NCBI RefSeq assembly: GCF_017873715.1
Contig: NZ_JAGGKM010000004.1
Span: forward strand, 310,001-374,000
Origin: Cytobacillus luteolus
Lineage (GTDB): Bacteria; Bacillota; Bacilli; Bacillales; Bacillaceae_L
DNA length: 64,000 bases
Direction: 5' to 3'
Position numbers and translations under genes: made by a program. Below are positions 19,302 to 28,426 of the stretch, in pieces; within the stretch, counting starts at the first letter, position 1, and each line of letters begins with the position of its first letter. Below the pieces are notes generated by a model. That model was not told the origin of the DNA and searched no databases. It worked only from the letters and a program-made list of their open reading frames with translations.

Positions 19302-19314
19302 GTGGTCAGACCAC
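19302..19314. promoter_or_regulatory. FadR/GntR-type operator candidate upstream of ytsJ
   Basis: GTGGTCAGACCAC is a perfect 13-nt palindrome and fits the TGGTCNGACCA core bound by FadR-type GntR regulators. It lies in the dnaE-ytsJ gap about 180 nt before ytsJ, whose next gene encodes a GntR regulator. A TTGGAA (possible -35) begins 2 nt downstream on the minus strand. Confidence 0.6.
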
Positions 19315-19358
19315 ACTGATACCTTTACAATATAACATAATTTTGTTTTATGTAAAGA

Positions 19359-22300
19359 TTAATGTTTTTTTAATACAACATTTTTTTCTCCTACTAATTC
19401 CTTTAACCTATTAAGGCACTCTTCACTACTATTTATCCAACTATCCTTTTGTAGCTTATATGTTTTCTTCTCATCCACATAATAGATGATGACTGGTGTT
19501 GAACCATGGTACTTTTTTAAAATCGCGTGTATATTTTGTATAGTAGATCCTTCTTTATGAATTGGTTCAATTTTAAGATACAAGGAGGACGATTCTTCTT
19601 TCATTGACTTTAGTTCTTCAATAGATACTACATTTTTTACGATTAACTGCTGCCTTTGGTCCCTTAACTCGATTTTCCCTTCAACTAACACTACTGTACC
19701 TTTTTGTAGTTTGGTAGAAAACTTTCGATAAATAGTTGGGAAAGTAACCGCTTCAATCTCTCCTGATTCATCACTAAGTGTTAAGAATGCCATTACTTCC
19801 CCTTTTTTTGTACGAATGGTTCGTTCATTTGTTATATAAACTCCTAGCTTCACAGATGTATCGAACTTAGATGGAGCTAGCTCCACAATAGGTTTGGCAA
19901 GCATCTTTTTGAATAGTGGTTCGTATGGGGTAGTCGGATGACTTGATAAATAGAATCCAAGTGCTTCTTTTTCAAACTTCAGTTTAGTTTCCGGAGAAAA
20001 TGGATCAACTTTAATATATTTAGGCTTTAAATTAAATTCATCATTCATAAATAGGTCGAATTGCCCATCTTCACTTGGCCGAACTAATTCTGCATGTTCT
20101 ATTGCTAAATCTAATGACGCTAATAACGTTGCGCGGTCCTCCCCAAATTCATCAAAAGTTCCTGAAGAGATTAGCATTTCAAGTGTTTTTCTATTTACGT
20201 TTTTTGTTGAAGTCCTCATACAAAAATCAAAAAGATCACTATATCTTTTCTGCTTTCTCACCTGAAGTATTTCTCTTAGTGCAGCAACTCCTACTCCTTT
20301 TATAGCTGCTAAACTAAACCTGATGTAACCTTTTTCCACTGTAAAAGGAAAACTACTGCTATTAATAGATGGAGGTAATAGTTTTATACCTTTTTGTTTT
20401 GCTTCTCTACTGTACTGAAAAATCTTATCTTCATTTCCTATCACACTTGTAAGTAATGCTGCAGTAAAATAGAGTGGGTAGTTTGCTTTTAAATAGGCTA
20501 ATTGATAGGAAATGATACTGTATGCAACTGCATGACTCCTGTTAAATCCGTAATTTGCAAAACGGACAATTAAATCATAGGTTGAATGGGATGTTTCAAG
20601 AGTATACCCCTTATTTAAGCAGCCCTTTACAAAGTGTTCCCTTTCTTCATCAAGAACTTCTTTCTTCTTTTTACTAACAGCCCTTCGTAAAAGGTCAGCT
20701 TCACCTAATGAAAAACCAGCCATAGTAGCTGCGATTTGCATGATTTGTTCCTGATAAACAATTACACCAAAAGTCGTTTTTAATATTTCTTTCAAGTCTT
20801 CATGCGGATAGACAATCTGTTCACGACCATGTTTTCGTTCTATATAAGTTGGAATATTTTCCATTGGACCAGGACGATAGAGTGCATTTACAGCCACAAT
20901 GTCTTCTATGTTAGTCGGCTCAAGATTTTCAAGAACTTTTCTCATACCTCCTGATTCCAATTGGAAAATCCCAGTAGTATCCCCGCTACTCAATAGTTCA
21001 TATGTCTTAGCGTCATTGAAAGGTATGTTGTTTAATTGGATCCTTTTCCCTGTTTCTTTTCGAATGTAGGATAGAATATTATCCAAAATCGTTAAGTTAC
21101 GCAAGCCGAGGAAATCCATTTTTAACAGTCCTAATTCCTCAAGAATGTCCATTGAATATTGAGTAAGATAGGTTTCGTTATGTCCTTCTTGAACTGGCAC
21201 CAAGTTAGTAAGAGGTTCTTCACTAATAACAACTCCTGCAGCATGTGTGGACGTATGTCTAGGAAGACCTTCTAGTTTTATGGCAGTCTCATATAGTCTT
21301 TTACCAAGTTCAGAGCTACTTATATACTCGCGTAAAGAGTTTGATTCTTTAATCGCCTGTTTAAGTGTTATACCTAAACTTGATGGAATTTGTTTTGATA
21401 TATAATCTGCTTCCTTCGGTGGAATCCCCATAACCCGTCCAACATCTCTAAGTACCGCCCGAGCTGCTAAAGTTCCAAAGGTAATAATTTGAGCAACGTG
21501 TAGTTGACCGTATTTTTGAGCAACGTAGGCTATTACTTCATCTCGTCGATTGTCTGGAAAATCAATATCAATATCAGGCATGGAGATTCTCTCTGGGTTT
21601 AAAAACCGTTCAAATAGTAACTGATACTTTATAGGATCGACATCTGTAATATTAAGAACATACGCAACTAGTGACCCTGCTGCAGAACCTCTACCAGGTC
21701 CAGTTAATATCCCATTTGAATGTGCAAACTTCATAAAATCCCATACAATTAAAAAGTAATCACTAAACTTCATAGATTTAATAACATCTAGTTCATATGT
21801 AAGTCTCTCAAGATAATTCGTTTTAATTTCTTCTCCGAACCTTACCCTTAGCCCCTCTGTACAAACCTTTTCTAGGTAATCATTCGAGCATTCATTCATA
21901 GGAGTAGGATATTTTGGTAATGCTGTTTTCCCTAACTCTATCTCTACATTACATCTGTTAGAAATATTCAATGTTTCTTCGAGTATTTCTGGGAAATTCC
22001 GAAATAACTCTACCATATTTGATATAGGTTTCATGTAATATTGGTCACTAGGTAGTTTGATTCGATCATCATCTGATAGTTTATTACCATTCTTAATTGC
22101 TATGAGACACTCATGTGCAAAAGAGTCTTCTTTATTTAAATAATAGACATCATTTGTTGCTACAGGCTTTACCATTAACTCCTTAGAGAGTTCCATTAGA
22201 CTTTTATTTAACATTTGCTGTTCGTTTAAACCATGGTCCTGAATTGATAAATAGAAATTTTCTAAACCAAAGATATTCTTATATGTATTTATCACTCTTT

Positions 22301-22748
22301 TCGCTACATCAACATTATCCTTTAAGATGGATTGTTCAATTTCACCTACTAGTCCAGGTGAAATGGCTAATAAGCCTTTACTATAATAGGGTAACCACTT
22401 CTTAGGCATACCTGCTTTTGATTTTGATTGAACTATACTACTAATTTTCAAGAGGTTTTGGTACCCTGCACTATTAATAGCAAGCAATACCAGAGGAAAA
22501 GCTGACGTGTTGGTTTCTTCACTATCCAATTGATCACCAATAATGGATACTGTTAACCCGATAATTGGTTTGATGTTTTGTTTTTTACACTCCTTAAAAA
22601 AAGGGACTGCTCCGTACATCACATTTTCATCCGTTAACGCGATTGCCTTATAACCAAGTGCCTTTGCTTTACTTACAAGGTCTTCTATTTTGGACGGACT
22701 ATTTAACAAACTATACGCACTTCTAACTTGAAGATGTACAAAGGACAC
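19359..22748 (-). CDS. dnaE: DNA polymerase III alpha subunit, DnaE type
   Basis: 1129-residue replicative polymerase lacking the PolC exonuclease; in B. subtilis DnaE extends primers on the lagging strand. Order: PHP domain (about 1-200, HLQVRSAYSLLNS, ALTDENVMYG), palm with catalytic MPDIDIDFPDNRRDE (Asp392, Asp394) and GPGRGSAAGSLVAY, beta-binding and fingers (RRAVSKKKKE, FNRSHAVAYS), then an OB fold (about 960-1060). Length is close to B. subtilis DnaE (about 1115). Transcribed towards ytsJ, divergent from ytrH. No convincing terminator is seen after it. Confidence 0.97.
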   Translation of the reverse strand: MSFVHLQVRSAYSLLNSPSKIEDLVSKAKALGYKAIALTDENVMYGAVPFFKECKKQNIKPIIGLTVSIIGDQLDSEETNTSAFPLVLLAINSAGYQNLLKISSIVQSKSKAGMPKKWLPYYSKGLLAISPGLVGEIEQSILKDNVDVAKRVINTYKNIFGLENFYLSIQDHGLNEQQMLNKSLMELSKELMVKPVATNDVYYLNKEDSFAHECLIAIKNGNKLSDDDRIKLPSDQYYMKPISNMVELFRNFPEILEETLNISNRCNVEIELGKTALPKYPTPMNECSNDYLEKVCTEGLRVRFGEEIKTNYLERLTYELDVIKSMKFSDYFLIVWDFMKFAHSNGILTGPGRGSAAGSLVAYVLNITDVDPIKYQLLFERFLNPERISMPDIDIDFPDNRRDEVIAYVAQKYGQLHVAQIITFGTLAARAVLRDVGRVMGIPPKEADYISKQIPSSLGITLKQAIKESNSLREYISSSELGKRLYETAIKLEGLPRHTSTHAAGVVISEEPLTNLVPVQEGHNETYLTQYSMDILEELGLLKMDFLGLRNLTILDNILSYIRKETGKRIQLNNIPFNDAKTYELLSSGDTTGIFQLESGGMRKVLENLEPTNIEDIVAVNALYRPGPMENIPTYIERKHGREQIVYPHEDLKEILKTTFGVIVYQEQIMQIAATMAGFSLGEADLLRRAVSKKKKEVLDEEREHFVKGCLNKGYTLETSHSTYDLIVRFANYGFNRSHAVAYSIISYQLAYLKANYPLYFTAALLTSVIGNEDKIFQYSREAKQKGIKLLPPSINSSSFPFTVEKGYIRFSLAAIKGVGVAALREILQVRKQKRYSDLFDFCMRTSTKNVNRKTLEMLISSGTFDEFGEDRATLLASLDLAIEHAELVRPSEDGQFDLFMNDEFNLKPKYIKVDPFSPETKLKFEKEALGFYLSSHPTTPYEPLFKKMLAKPIVELAPSKFDTSVKLGVYITNERTIRTKKGEVMAFLTLSDESGEIEAVTFPTIYRKFSTKLQKGTVVLVEGKIELRDQRQQLIVKNVVSIEELKSMKEESSSLYLKIEPIHKEGSTIQNIHAILKKYHGSTPVIIYYVDEKKTYKLQKDSWINSSEECLNRLKELVGEKNVVLKKH

Positions 22749-22945
22749 TAGCTACCCCACCTTTTTAAAAAATATTATTAAATATTTATATCAATTATAG
22801 AACTAATGAAATTAAGTGACAAATAAATATGAACTTGGTTTTATTTCTTTAGTTCATCCAGAGATAAACATAACTAGTCATGATTGTCCATATATATAAC
22901 TAACATTTGTTTTTTCGTTTATTCTGTTTTAAGGAGATGGTTTTG

Positions 22946-23284
22946 TTGGATCTCAATGATGGTTTTATTCCAGCCTTTATTCAGAGCTATTTTATCGCGC
23001 TTGGTGTTTTATTAGGAGGAGCGCTAATTGGTGGAATTGGAGCTTTTTTATCAGGGGATGCCCCGTTGACTTATATTTTTAAATTTGCGGGTAAATTAAA
23101 AATCTGGGCGTTAGTTGCTGCCATTGGTGGAACCTTTGATGCATTTAACAGTTTCGAGCGAGGAATTCTTGAAGGACAAACGAAGGATATTTTCAAACAA
23201 AGCCTTTTAATCATTTCAGCGATGGGTGGAGCACAAACAGGTTGGATGATTATACAGTGGTTCACCCAGGAGCATGTATCATAA
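22946..23284 (+). CDS. ytrH: YtrH, sporulation membrane protein
   Basis: 112-residue protein with two to three membrane segments (PAFIQSYFIALGVLLGGALIGGIGAFL; KIWALVAAIGGTFDAF; IISAMGGAQTGWMIIQW), matching B. subtilis YtrH, a mother-cell sporulation protein. The start is TTG at 22946, 6 nt after AAGGAGATG, giving M-D-L-N-D-G-F-I-P; upstream in-frame codons lack a ribosome binding site. A CATATATA at 22890-22897 resembles a sigma-E -10, but its -35 is poor. The stop overlaps the ytrI ATG (TAATG). Confidence 0.9.
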   Translation: MDLNDGFIPAFIQSYFIALGVLLGGALIGGIGAFLSGDAPLTYIFKFAGKLKIWALVAAIGGTFDAFNSFERGILEGQTKDIFKQSLLIISAMGGAQTGWMIIQWFTQEHVS

Positions 23285-23784
23285 TGAGAATACCACCTTA
23301 TTACAAAAAACCAGGATGGCAACGTTTTTTCGCAGGAGTTTTCATGGGTGCATTGATAAGCTGGTTCGTATTTTTGTATATGTATGGAGTCCTACAGGAA
23401 AAGCAAATCCAACTTTTGGAGGAACAGATCGCTACTATAGATGATTTAAAAGATCAAAAAAAATTACTTCTAGAGGACTATGAAAAGTTAAATGAACAAA
23501 ATAAAAGTAAGCTTAAAATCCAAGAAATTGACATTGAATTTTTGGACACAAGGAAAATTGAGCTTGCCGGCCTAACCATCCATCAATTAAAAACAGCAGT
23601 AAAAAAAGACCTTAATCATCTTATTGCGAAAGACATTGAAACTGTCTCACGAAATAAAGAGCTATTACGACAAACTATAGAAAATAAGGTATATGAAATT
23701 GATGACAAAAATTATCGCCTTCAAGTTTATACCATTTACTTCGATACCACAATGGAGATATTACTAAAAATTGATTTAATCTAA
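23284..23784 (+). CDS. ytrI: YtrI, sporulation membrane protein
   Basis: 166-residue protein: a short cytoplasmic tail (MRIPPYYKKPGWQRFFAG), one membrane helix (about 17-38), a coiled coil (about 42-80) and a C-terminal domain. The start motif and KDIE...IE.K.Y.IDD pattern match B. subtilis YtrI, which acts with YtrH in sporulation. The ATG at 23284 overlaps the ytrH stop and follows CAGGAG; an in-frame ATG at 23242 lies inside ytrH. Confidence 0.88.
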   Translation: MRIPPYYKKPGWQRFFAGVFMGALISWFVFLYMYGVLQEKQIQLLEEQIATIDDLKDQKKLLLEDYEKLNEQNKSKLKIQEIDIEFLDTRKIELAGLTIHQLKTAVKKDLNHLIAKDIETVSRNKELLRQTIENKVYEIDDKNYRLQVYTIYFDTTMEILLKIDLI

Positions 23785-23914
23785 TTGTTTTTTGTGAACA
23801 TTTGTTGAAATTTTCTAAAAATTACTGGCATTTCTCACCCCTAATGTATAGAATAGAACTAACAAAGGCTTATGTCACGAATGTTCTAGAATAAACTATA
23901 GGGGGAGATGAGTC

Positions 23915-24103
23915 ATGAAAATTTTAAACCGCCGGAAAATTGTACAGGAAAAGCTTGACCTAATTAAAGCGGGTTATTCTGCTTATGCCGAATCATTCGA
24001 GATTGCTACCCTTTTAAAAAAGGAGATTCAAGCTCTCAATCTGCAAGTTCACGAAGATATTACAAATGTAGGATCATGGTTTATTCCTGAAAAGGTTAAG
24101 TAA
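23915..24103 (+). CDS. Small conserved hypothetical protein
   Basis: 62 residues, soluble and mostly helical, with mixed charge. The ATG follows GGGGGAGATGAGTC. I do not recognise a domain. It lies between ytrI and nrnA with 130 nt upstream, and ends before a strong terminator, so it is a free-standing gene. A counterpart at the same place is common in Bacillus, but the function is unknown. Confidence 0.7.
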   Translation: MKILNRRKIVQEKLDLIKAGYSAYAESFEIATLLKKEIQALNLQVHEDITNVGSWFIPEKVK

Positions 24104-24144
24104 TAAACAGACCTCATAAGTACATTTATCCATATTTTTTATAG

Positions 24145-24171
24145 AAAAAGTCGCTAAAAGGGCGACTTTTT
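24145..24171. terminator. Bidirectional terminator between the small gene and nrnA
   Basis: AAAAAGTCGC/GCGACTTTTT stem, A-rich on the left and T-rich on the right, overlapping the nrnA stop codon. Confidence 0.88.
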
Positions 24172-25108
24172 AATCGTTACTACAGATTTCTTCTAAGTCT
24201 CTCACGACTTGCTCCGCTTCATCCCATGAATAAATTGAAGCTCCTGCCGCTAAAGGATGTCCCCCACCATTATATCGCCTAGCCACTTGATTTATAACAG
24301 GCCCTTTTGAGCGTAATCTTACTCTGATTTGATCTTCCTCTTCTACAAAAAAGACCCATGCCTTAATTCCCTCAATATTTCCTAAGATACTTACCAGTTG
24401 AGAAGCTTCTGTTGGTTTGACATTATATTTTTTTAGCATTTCATCCTTAATTATGACTGATGCCACACCTGTTGGAGTAAGGGTGAAATTCTGCAAAATA
24501 TAACCACTTAAGGAAGCTACATTCGGTTTAGTACTATATAGATTTTCATATAAAACTGAAAATAAAAAGTTATATTCAACTAATTCTCCTGCATATTTGA
24601 ACGTTTTAGGATTTGTACTTGGAAATAGAAACCTGCCCGTATCACCTACGATACCAGCATATATTAATCTTGCTGCATTTGTATTTAAGTGAAGACCTTG
24701 TTGTTTTCCATGTAAATATAGCTCATAGATCATTTCACTCGATGAACTTGCATTCGTATCTACCCAAATTACATCTCCGTATTGATCGTCATTTGGATGA
24801 TGGTCAATTTTAATTAATAACTCCCCTAAGCCATAGCGTTGATCACAAATTCGTTCTTGATTAGCTGTATCACACACAATTACTAAAGCACCTTCGTACT
24901 CTTCATCCGAAATAGTATCCATTTTGTTTAAAAATGCTAGTGAGTCTTCATTTTCTCCTGCTATAAGAACATTCTTATCAGGATAGGATGCTTTTAGCAT
25001 CTCTGCTAACCCACCCTGCGAACCATATGCATCAGGGTCCGGGCGCACATGACGATGAATAATAATTGTATCAAATTGCTTAATAGCCTCTAAAATTTTA
25101 TCTTTCAT
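24170..25108 (-). CDS. nrnA: NrnA, oligoribonuclease / pAp phosphatase
   Basis: 312-residue DHH-DHHA1 phosphoesterase. Metal motifs: IIIHRHVRPDPDAYGS (I), VCDTANQERI (II), KIDHHPNDDQYG (III, the DHH), GIVGDTGRFLFP (IV), and the DHHA1 motif NGGGHPLAAGASI. In B. subtilis NrnA degrades short RNA oligonucleotides and 3'-phosphoadenosine 5'-phosphate. The ATG follows AAGGAGCGTAAA. Monocistronic between terminators. Confidence 0.95.
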   Translation of the reverse strand: MKDKILEAIKQFDTIIIHRHVRPDPDAYGSQGGLAEMLKASYPDKNVLIAGENEDSLAFLNKMDTISDEEYEGALVIVCDTANQERICDQRYGLGELLIKIDHHPNDDQYGDVIWVDTNASSSSEMIYELYLHGKQQGLHLNTNAARLIYAGIVGDTGRFLFPSTNPKTFKYAGELVEYNFLFSVLYENLYSTKPNVASLSGYILQNFTLTPTGVASVIIKDEMLKKYNVKPTEASQLVSILGNIEGIKAWVFFVEEEDQIRVRLRSKGPVINQVARRYNGGGHPLAAGASIYSWDEAEQVVRDLEEICSND

Positions 25109-25284
25109 TTTACGCTCCTTTTAGAACCTTTTTTTCAACTATTTACCTTTCTTTATTATAAAATAAGAAAATAGCATCGTGTAATAAATTTTGTTCAAAA
25201 AGCTGTCAAATTATTGTGGGTGGAATTATAGCGAATTTGTATGTAAAATAAGGATAGGTTGTACTATCAAGGAGGATTTTGAAA

Positions 25285-25584
25285 ATGCCTATTTTTGTTA
25301 TACTAATTATATTCTCTTTATCTTTTTATATCTTCTATAAAGCTAAATATTTCCGTACAAAGCGTCCGGTTGAAAAGCGCTGGGTATCAGCGAAGTCAAG
25401 CATTGCTTTAGGATTATTTGTGTTATTCTTTGCAATTAACCAGTTTTTCCTTCATACCTCGACGGTTTCTACTGTTGTAGGAATTGTGTTCTTACTTGTA
25501 GGTGGGGGAAGTATATGGGCTGGCTATCGAGCTTACAAATACTATTTACCATTAGCGATTGAAGAAGCAAACCAAGCTAAATAA
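25285..25584 (+). CDS. ytpI: YtpI family membrane protein
   Basis: 99-residue protein with three predicted membrane helices (about 2-20, 38-58, 64-84) and the SAKSSIALGLFVLFFAINQFF core shared with B. subtilis YtpI. Function unknown. The start is ATG at 25285, 8 nt after AAGGAGGA, rather than the in-frame TTG at 25279. Confidence 0.88.
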   Translation: MPIFVILIIFSLSFYIFYKAKYFRTKRPVEKRWVSAKSSIALGLFVLFFAINQFFLHTSTVSTVVGIVFLLVGGGSIWAGYRAYKYYLPLAIEEANQAK

Positions 25585-25592
25585 TGCATAGA

Positions 25593-25620
25593 AAAAAGGG
25601 ACGGAGAAAGTCCCTTTTTT
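25593..25620. terminator. Bidirectional terminator between ytpI and ytoI
   Basis: AAAAAGGGAC/GTCCCTTTTT stem with flanking A and T runs between converging genes. Confidence 0.88.
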
Positions 25621-25644
25621 TGTTACGTTTATTATATGAGCCCC

Positions 25645-26961
25645 TTAGCGATCAATAATTTGAACCATCATTAAGGCCTTACCTACAACAACACCTTCAT
25701 TATATACCTCAACGTCTACCTTACCAAATTTCCTACCAACCTCTAGAACCTTTGGCTTAATATCAATCATACTGTCAATTTGAACGGGCTTTATAAAATA
25801 AATGGTTATGTTTTCAATTACTAAGTCTCCTTTTTTATAGGAGCGTAATACCCTATTGGCTGCTTCAGTTACAATCGTTGTAAAAACACCATATGAAATT
25901 GTACCTAGATAGTTCGTCATTTGTGGAGACACTTCACAACGATATACCTCTTCGTCTTTTTTATCTCCAACAATTTCAACAAAACGATTTGTTACTATAT
26001 CATCGATTGTATCCCCAACCTGTGGCTGTCTGCCTATCATTTGAAGTGCTTTTAAAACATCCTGACGACTAATCAATCCTTGCAATTTATTTCCTTGGTC
26101 TACTACAGGTAGGACCTCAATTCCTTCCCATACCATCATGTGAGATGCTGATGCAACCGATGTCTTTTCTAGGGCAGTCATCGGATGTTTAGTCATTACC
26201 TTTTCAATTAAAGTTGAATGTTCTTGACCAATAATATCTTTGCCTGAAACAATCCCAACTACCTTTAGCTGTTGATCTACAACTGGGAATCGGCTATGAC
26301 CAGTTTTTACATTTAAGTCAAACCATCTACCCACATTATCTTGATTTGATAAGTAAACAGTAGCTTCAAGAGGTGTTAATATATCCTCCACTAGTACAAT
26401 CTCTTTCTTGATTAATTGGTCATAAATAGCACGATTAATCATCGTTGCTACTGTAAACGTATCATAAGTACTAGAAATAATCGGTAACTGTAATTCATCT
26501 GCTAGCTTTTTCACATGATCTTCTGTATCAAATCCACCTGTAATCAACACAGCTGCACCAGCTTTTAAGGCTAACTCGTGGGCATTTGTTCTATTACCAA
26601 CGATTAGTAAATTTCCTGCCCCAGTGTAACGCATCATTGCTTCAAGCTTCATTGCACCAATTACAAATTTATTCAATGTTTTATGTAAACCTGCTCGTCC
26701 GCCTAATACCTGACCATCAACAATGTTAACGACTTCAGCAAATGTTAGCTTCTCGATATTCTCTTTTTTCTTTTTTTCAATACGTATTGTCCCAACACGT
26801 TCAATCGTGCTAACATACCCTTTATTTTCAGCATCCTTAATTGCACGATATGCGGTACCCTCACTAACCTTCATATCCTTTGCAATTTGCCTAACTGATA
26901 TTTTTTCGCCGACTGGAAGGCTGTCAATATGTTCTAAAATTTGTTCATGTTTTGTAGCCAA
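25645..26961 (-). CDS. ytoI: YtoI: HTH, DRTGG, two CBS domains and hot-dog domain
   Basis: 438-residue multidomain protein: winged helix (about 1-65, VSEGTAYRAIKDAENKGYVSTIERVGTIRIE), DRTGG domain (about 75-180), two CBS domains (about 190-305, binding adenosyl ligands in the family), and a C-terminal thioesterase-like hot-dog fold (about 325-435). It probably senses a nucleotide and acts on DNA or an acyl-CoA; neither is established. The start is TTG at 26961 behind AAGGGTGAG, giving M-A-T-K-H-E-Q as in relatives; GTG at 26970 is the alternative. Confidence 0.9.
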   Translation of the reverse strand: MATKHEQILEHIDSLPVGEKISVRQIAKDMKVSEGTAYRAIKDAENKGYVSTIERVGTIRIEKKKKENIEKLTFAEVVNIVDGQVLGGRAGLHKTLNKFVIGAMKLEAMMRYTGAGNLLIVGNRTNAHELALKAGAAVLITGGFDTEDHVKKLADELQLPIISSTYDTFTVATMINRAIYDQLIKKEIVLVEDILTPLEATVYLSNQDNVGRWFDLNVKTGHSRFPVVDQQLKVVGIVSGKDIIGQEHSTLIEKVMTKHPMTALEKTSVASASHMMVWEGIEVLPVVDQGNKLQGLISRQDVLKALQMIGRQPQVGDTIDDIVTNRFVEIVGDKKDEEVYRCEVSPQMTNYLGTISYGVFTTIVTEAANRVLRSYKKGDLVIENITIYFIKPVQIDSMIDIKPKVLEVGRKFGKVDVEVYNEGVVVGKALMMVQIIDR

Positions 26962-27036
26962 GCTTCTCACCCTTTAATGTAGCCATAATCTATCTAGTTT
27001 TATTATAAGGGTGAAAATTTTTTTATTCAATGTCCC

Positions 27037-27282
27037 CTATTGATATTGACGGAGCCTACGTCTGTTTTGTGTCATTTTATTAACTTTATATGATTTTTCT
27101 TTGTTCTTTTTTGGAGAATATAACAATCCTGCTAAATTACCTCCAATCACCATAAGCGCAAATAAAATCCATGCAGCAGAAAAGATAGCTTCTAACCCAC
27201 CTGCATTTATAGACAATCTAGGTAACCCATAATATAGTAGAACACCACAAATAAGTAAGCAGAGTATTAATCTATTTTTCAT
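27037..27282 (-). CDS. Small membrane protein
   Basis: 81 residues with two hydrophobic helices (about 4-22 and 29-53) and a strongly basic C-terminus (KKNKEKSYKVNKMTQNRRRLRQYQ) probably facing the cytoplasm. The ATG follows GAAGGAGGAAGAAT, an excellent ribosome binding site. Not recognised. It lies between ytkL and ytoI in the same direction. Confidence 0.7.
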   Translation of the reverse strand: MKNRLILCLLICGVLLYYGLPRLSINAGGLEAIFSAAWILFALMVIGGNLAGLLYSPKKNKEKSYKVNKMTQNRRRLRQYQ

Positions 27283-27334
27283 ATTCTTCCTCCTTCAAAT
27301 ATGCTTGTTTCATTTTATGCATAGAAGGAAAAAA

Positions 27335-27366
27335 AAGAAGTAGATCCGATAAATAGAGTACTTCTT
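27335..27366 (-). terminator. Intrinsic terminator of ytkL
   Basis: AAGAAGTA/TACTTCTT stem followed on the minus strand by a run of T residues, 12 nt after the ytkL stop. Confidence 0.78.
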
Positions 27367-27377
27367 TTTGAGTTTGT

Positions 27378-28061
27378 TTATAAGTTTATGCCCTCACCTG
27401 GTTTGAGAACAAGTCCTACATCTGTATTTAGTTTTTGCACAAAGCTCACTGGGTCCTGTTCAATAACTGGAAAGGTATTGTAATGAATGGGAACTACTTT
27501 TTTTGCATGTAACCACTCGGCAGCAAGTACTGCATCCTCTGGCCCCATTGTGAAATTATCACCGATTGGTAAGAAGGCTACGTCAATGATGTTTCTCTCA
27601 CCTATTAATTTTAAATCTGAGAATAAAGCCGTATCACCTGCATGATAAATTGTTTTCCCTTCAGAAGTGAACAGAATACCACTTGGCATACCAGTGTACG
27701 TAATTTCTTTTGTCTCATAATTTGTATAGCTTGATCCATGAAAAGCAGGAGTCAATTTAACTGTGCCAAATTCAAAATCATGTTTACCACCAATATGCAT
27801 TGGGTGTACATTTACCCCTTGCCAGCCAATAAATTCAGCCAACTCAAAAGGAGCAATAACAAGTGCATTATTTTTCTTCGCAAGCCCTACCGTGTCTCCA
27901 ACATGATCATTGTGTCCATGAGTTAGTAGAATCACATCAACCTTCAGATTAGTAGCATCTAAGTCCGTTGAATTATTCCCAGTGATAAACGGGTCAATAA
28001 TTATTGTCTTGCCATTAGTCTCTATTTTCACAACTGAATGTCCGTGATAAGATACCTTCAT
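27378..28061 (-). CDS. ytkL: UPF0173 metal-dependent hydrolase (YtkL)
   Basis: 227-residue metallo-beta-lactamase-fold protein. Start M-K-V-S-Y-H-G-H-S, metal motif [13 protein letters not shown], later [15 protein letters not shown] and a C-terminal VPIHYNTFP. The substrate is unknown in the family. The start is ATG at 28061 after TTGGAGGAGATAAA; the open frame extends upstream through a repeat element (to 28319), but that part is not coding. The repeat ends 47 nt from the start codon. Confidence 0.92.
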   Translation of the reverse strand: MKVSYHGHSVVKIETNGKTIIIDPFITGNNSTDLDATNLKVDVILLTHGHNDHVGDTVGLAKKNNALVIAPFELAEFIGWQGVNVHPMHIGGKHDFEFGTVKLTPAFHGSSYTNYETKEITYTGMPSGILFTSEGKTIYHAGDTALFSDLKLIGERNIIDVAFLPIGDNFTMGPEDAVLAAEWLHAKKVVPIHYNTFPVIEQDPVSFVQKLNTDVGLVLKPGEGINL

Positions 28062-28426
28062 TTTATCTCCTCCAAGGTTATAGGTATTAAGCTTTAATCT
28101 CTTAACTGTTGATTTCTGCTGCAGGCACTCGCTTTCCGCGGGCGGTCCGTGAGCCTCCTCGTCGCTTCGCTCCTGTGGGGTCTCACATTGACGCGCTTCT
28201 CCCGCAGGAGTCTCGTGCCTTCCGCAGAAATCAACATGGTGTTCAAATAAACACCAAATCCAATTTTTAGTTAATATTCTAGCTATTTCATAAAAAATCC
28301 TGCAATAATACAAACTCAATATTTCCCCTTATGAAATGAATTAAACATAACTTATACATTTACTTTTGGTTTAGTAGTTGCTACTCTAAGTTTAGAACAC
28401 TAAATACATAATAAGGTGGGTAATGT
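28062..28426. other. Intergenic region between ytkL and the peptidase gene
   Basis: 365 nt between divergent genes. About a third is palindromic repeat copy 3 (28108-28235). The rest is AT-rich and should hold both promoters; I see no ORF and no clear operator. Confidence 0.5.
28108..28235 (+). repeat. Palindromic intergenic repeat, copy 3 (128 bp)
   Basis: Runs from GTTGATTTCTGCTGCAGGCAC to GTGCCTTCCGCAGAAATCAAC. Terminal GTTGATTTCTG pairs with CAGAAATCAAC, and GTGAG with CTCAC inside. Same length as copy 38010-38137 and about 90 per cent identical by eye. It lies 5' of ytkL. Confidence 0.92.

Noticed and set aside
28062-28319. N-terminal extension of the ytkL frame by 86 codons
   Set aside because: The extra part crosses repeat copy 3. 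The family start M-K-V-S-Y-H-G-H-S follows a good GGAGG at 28061.
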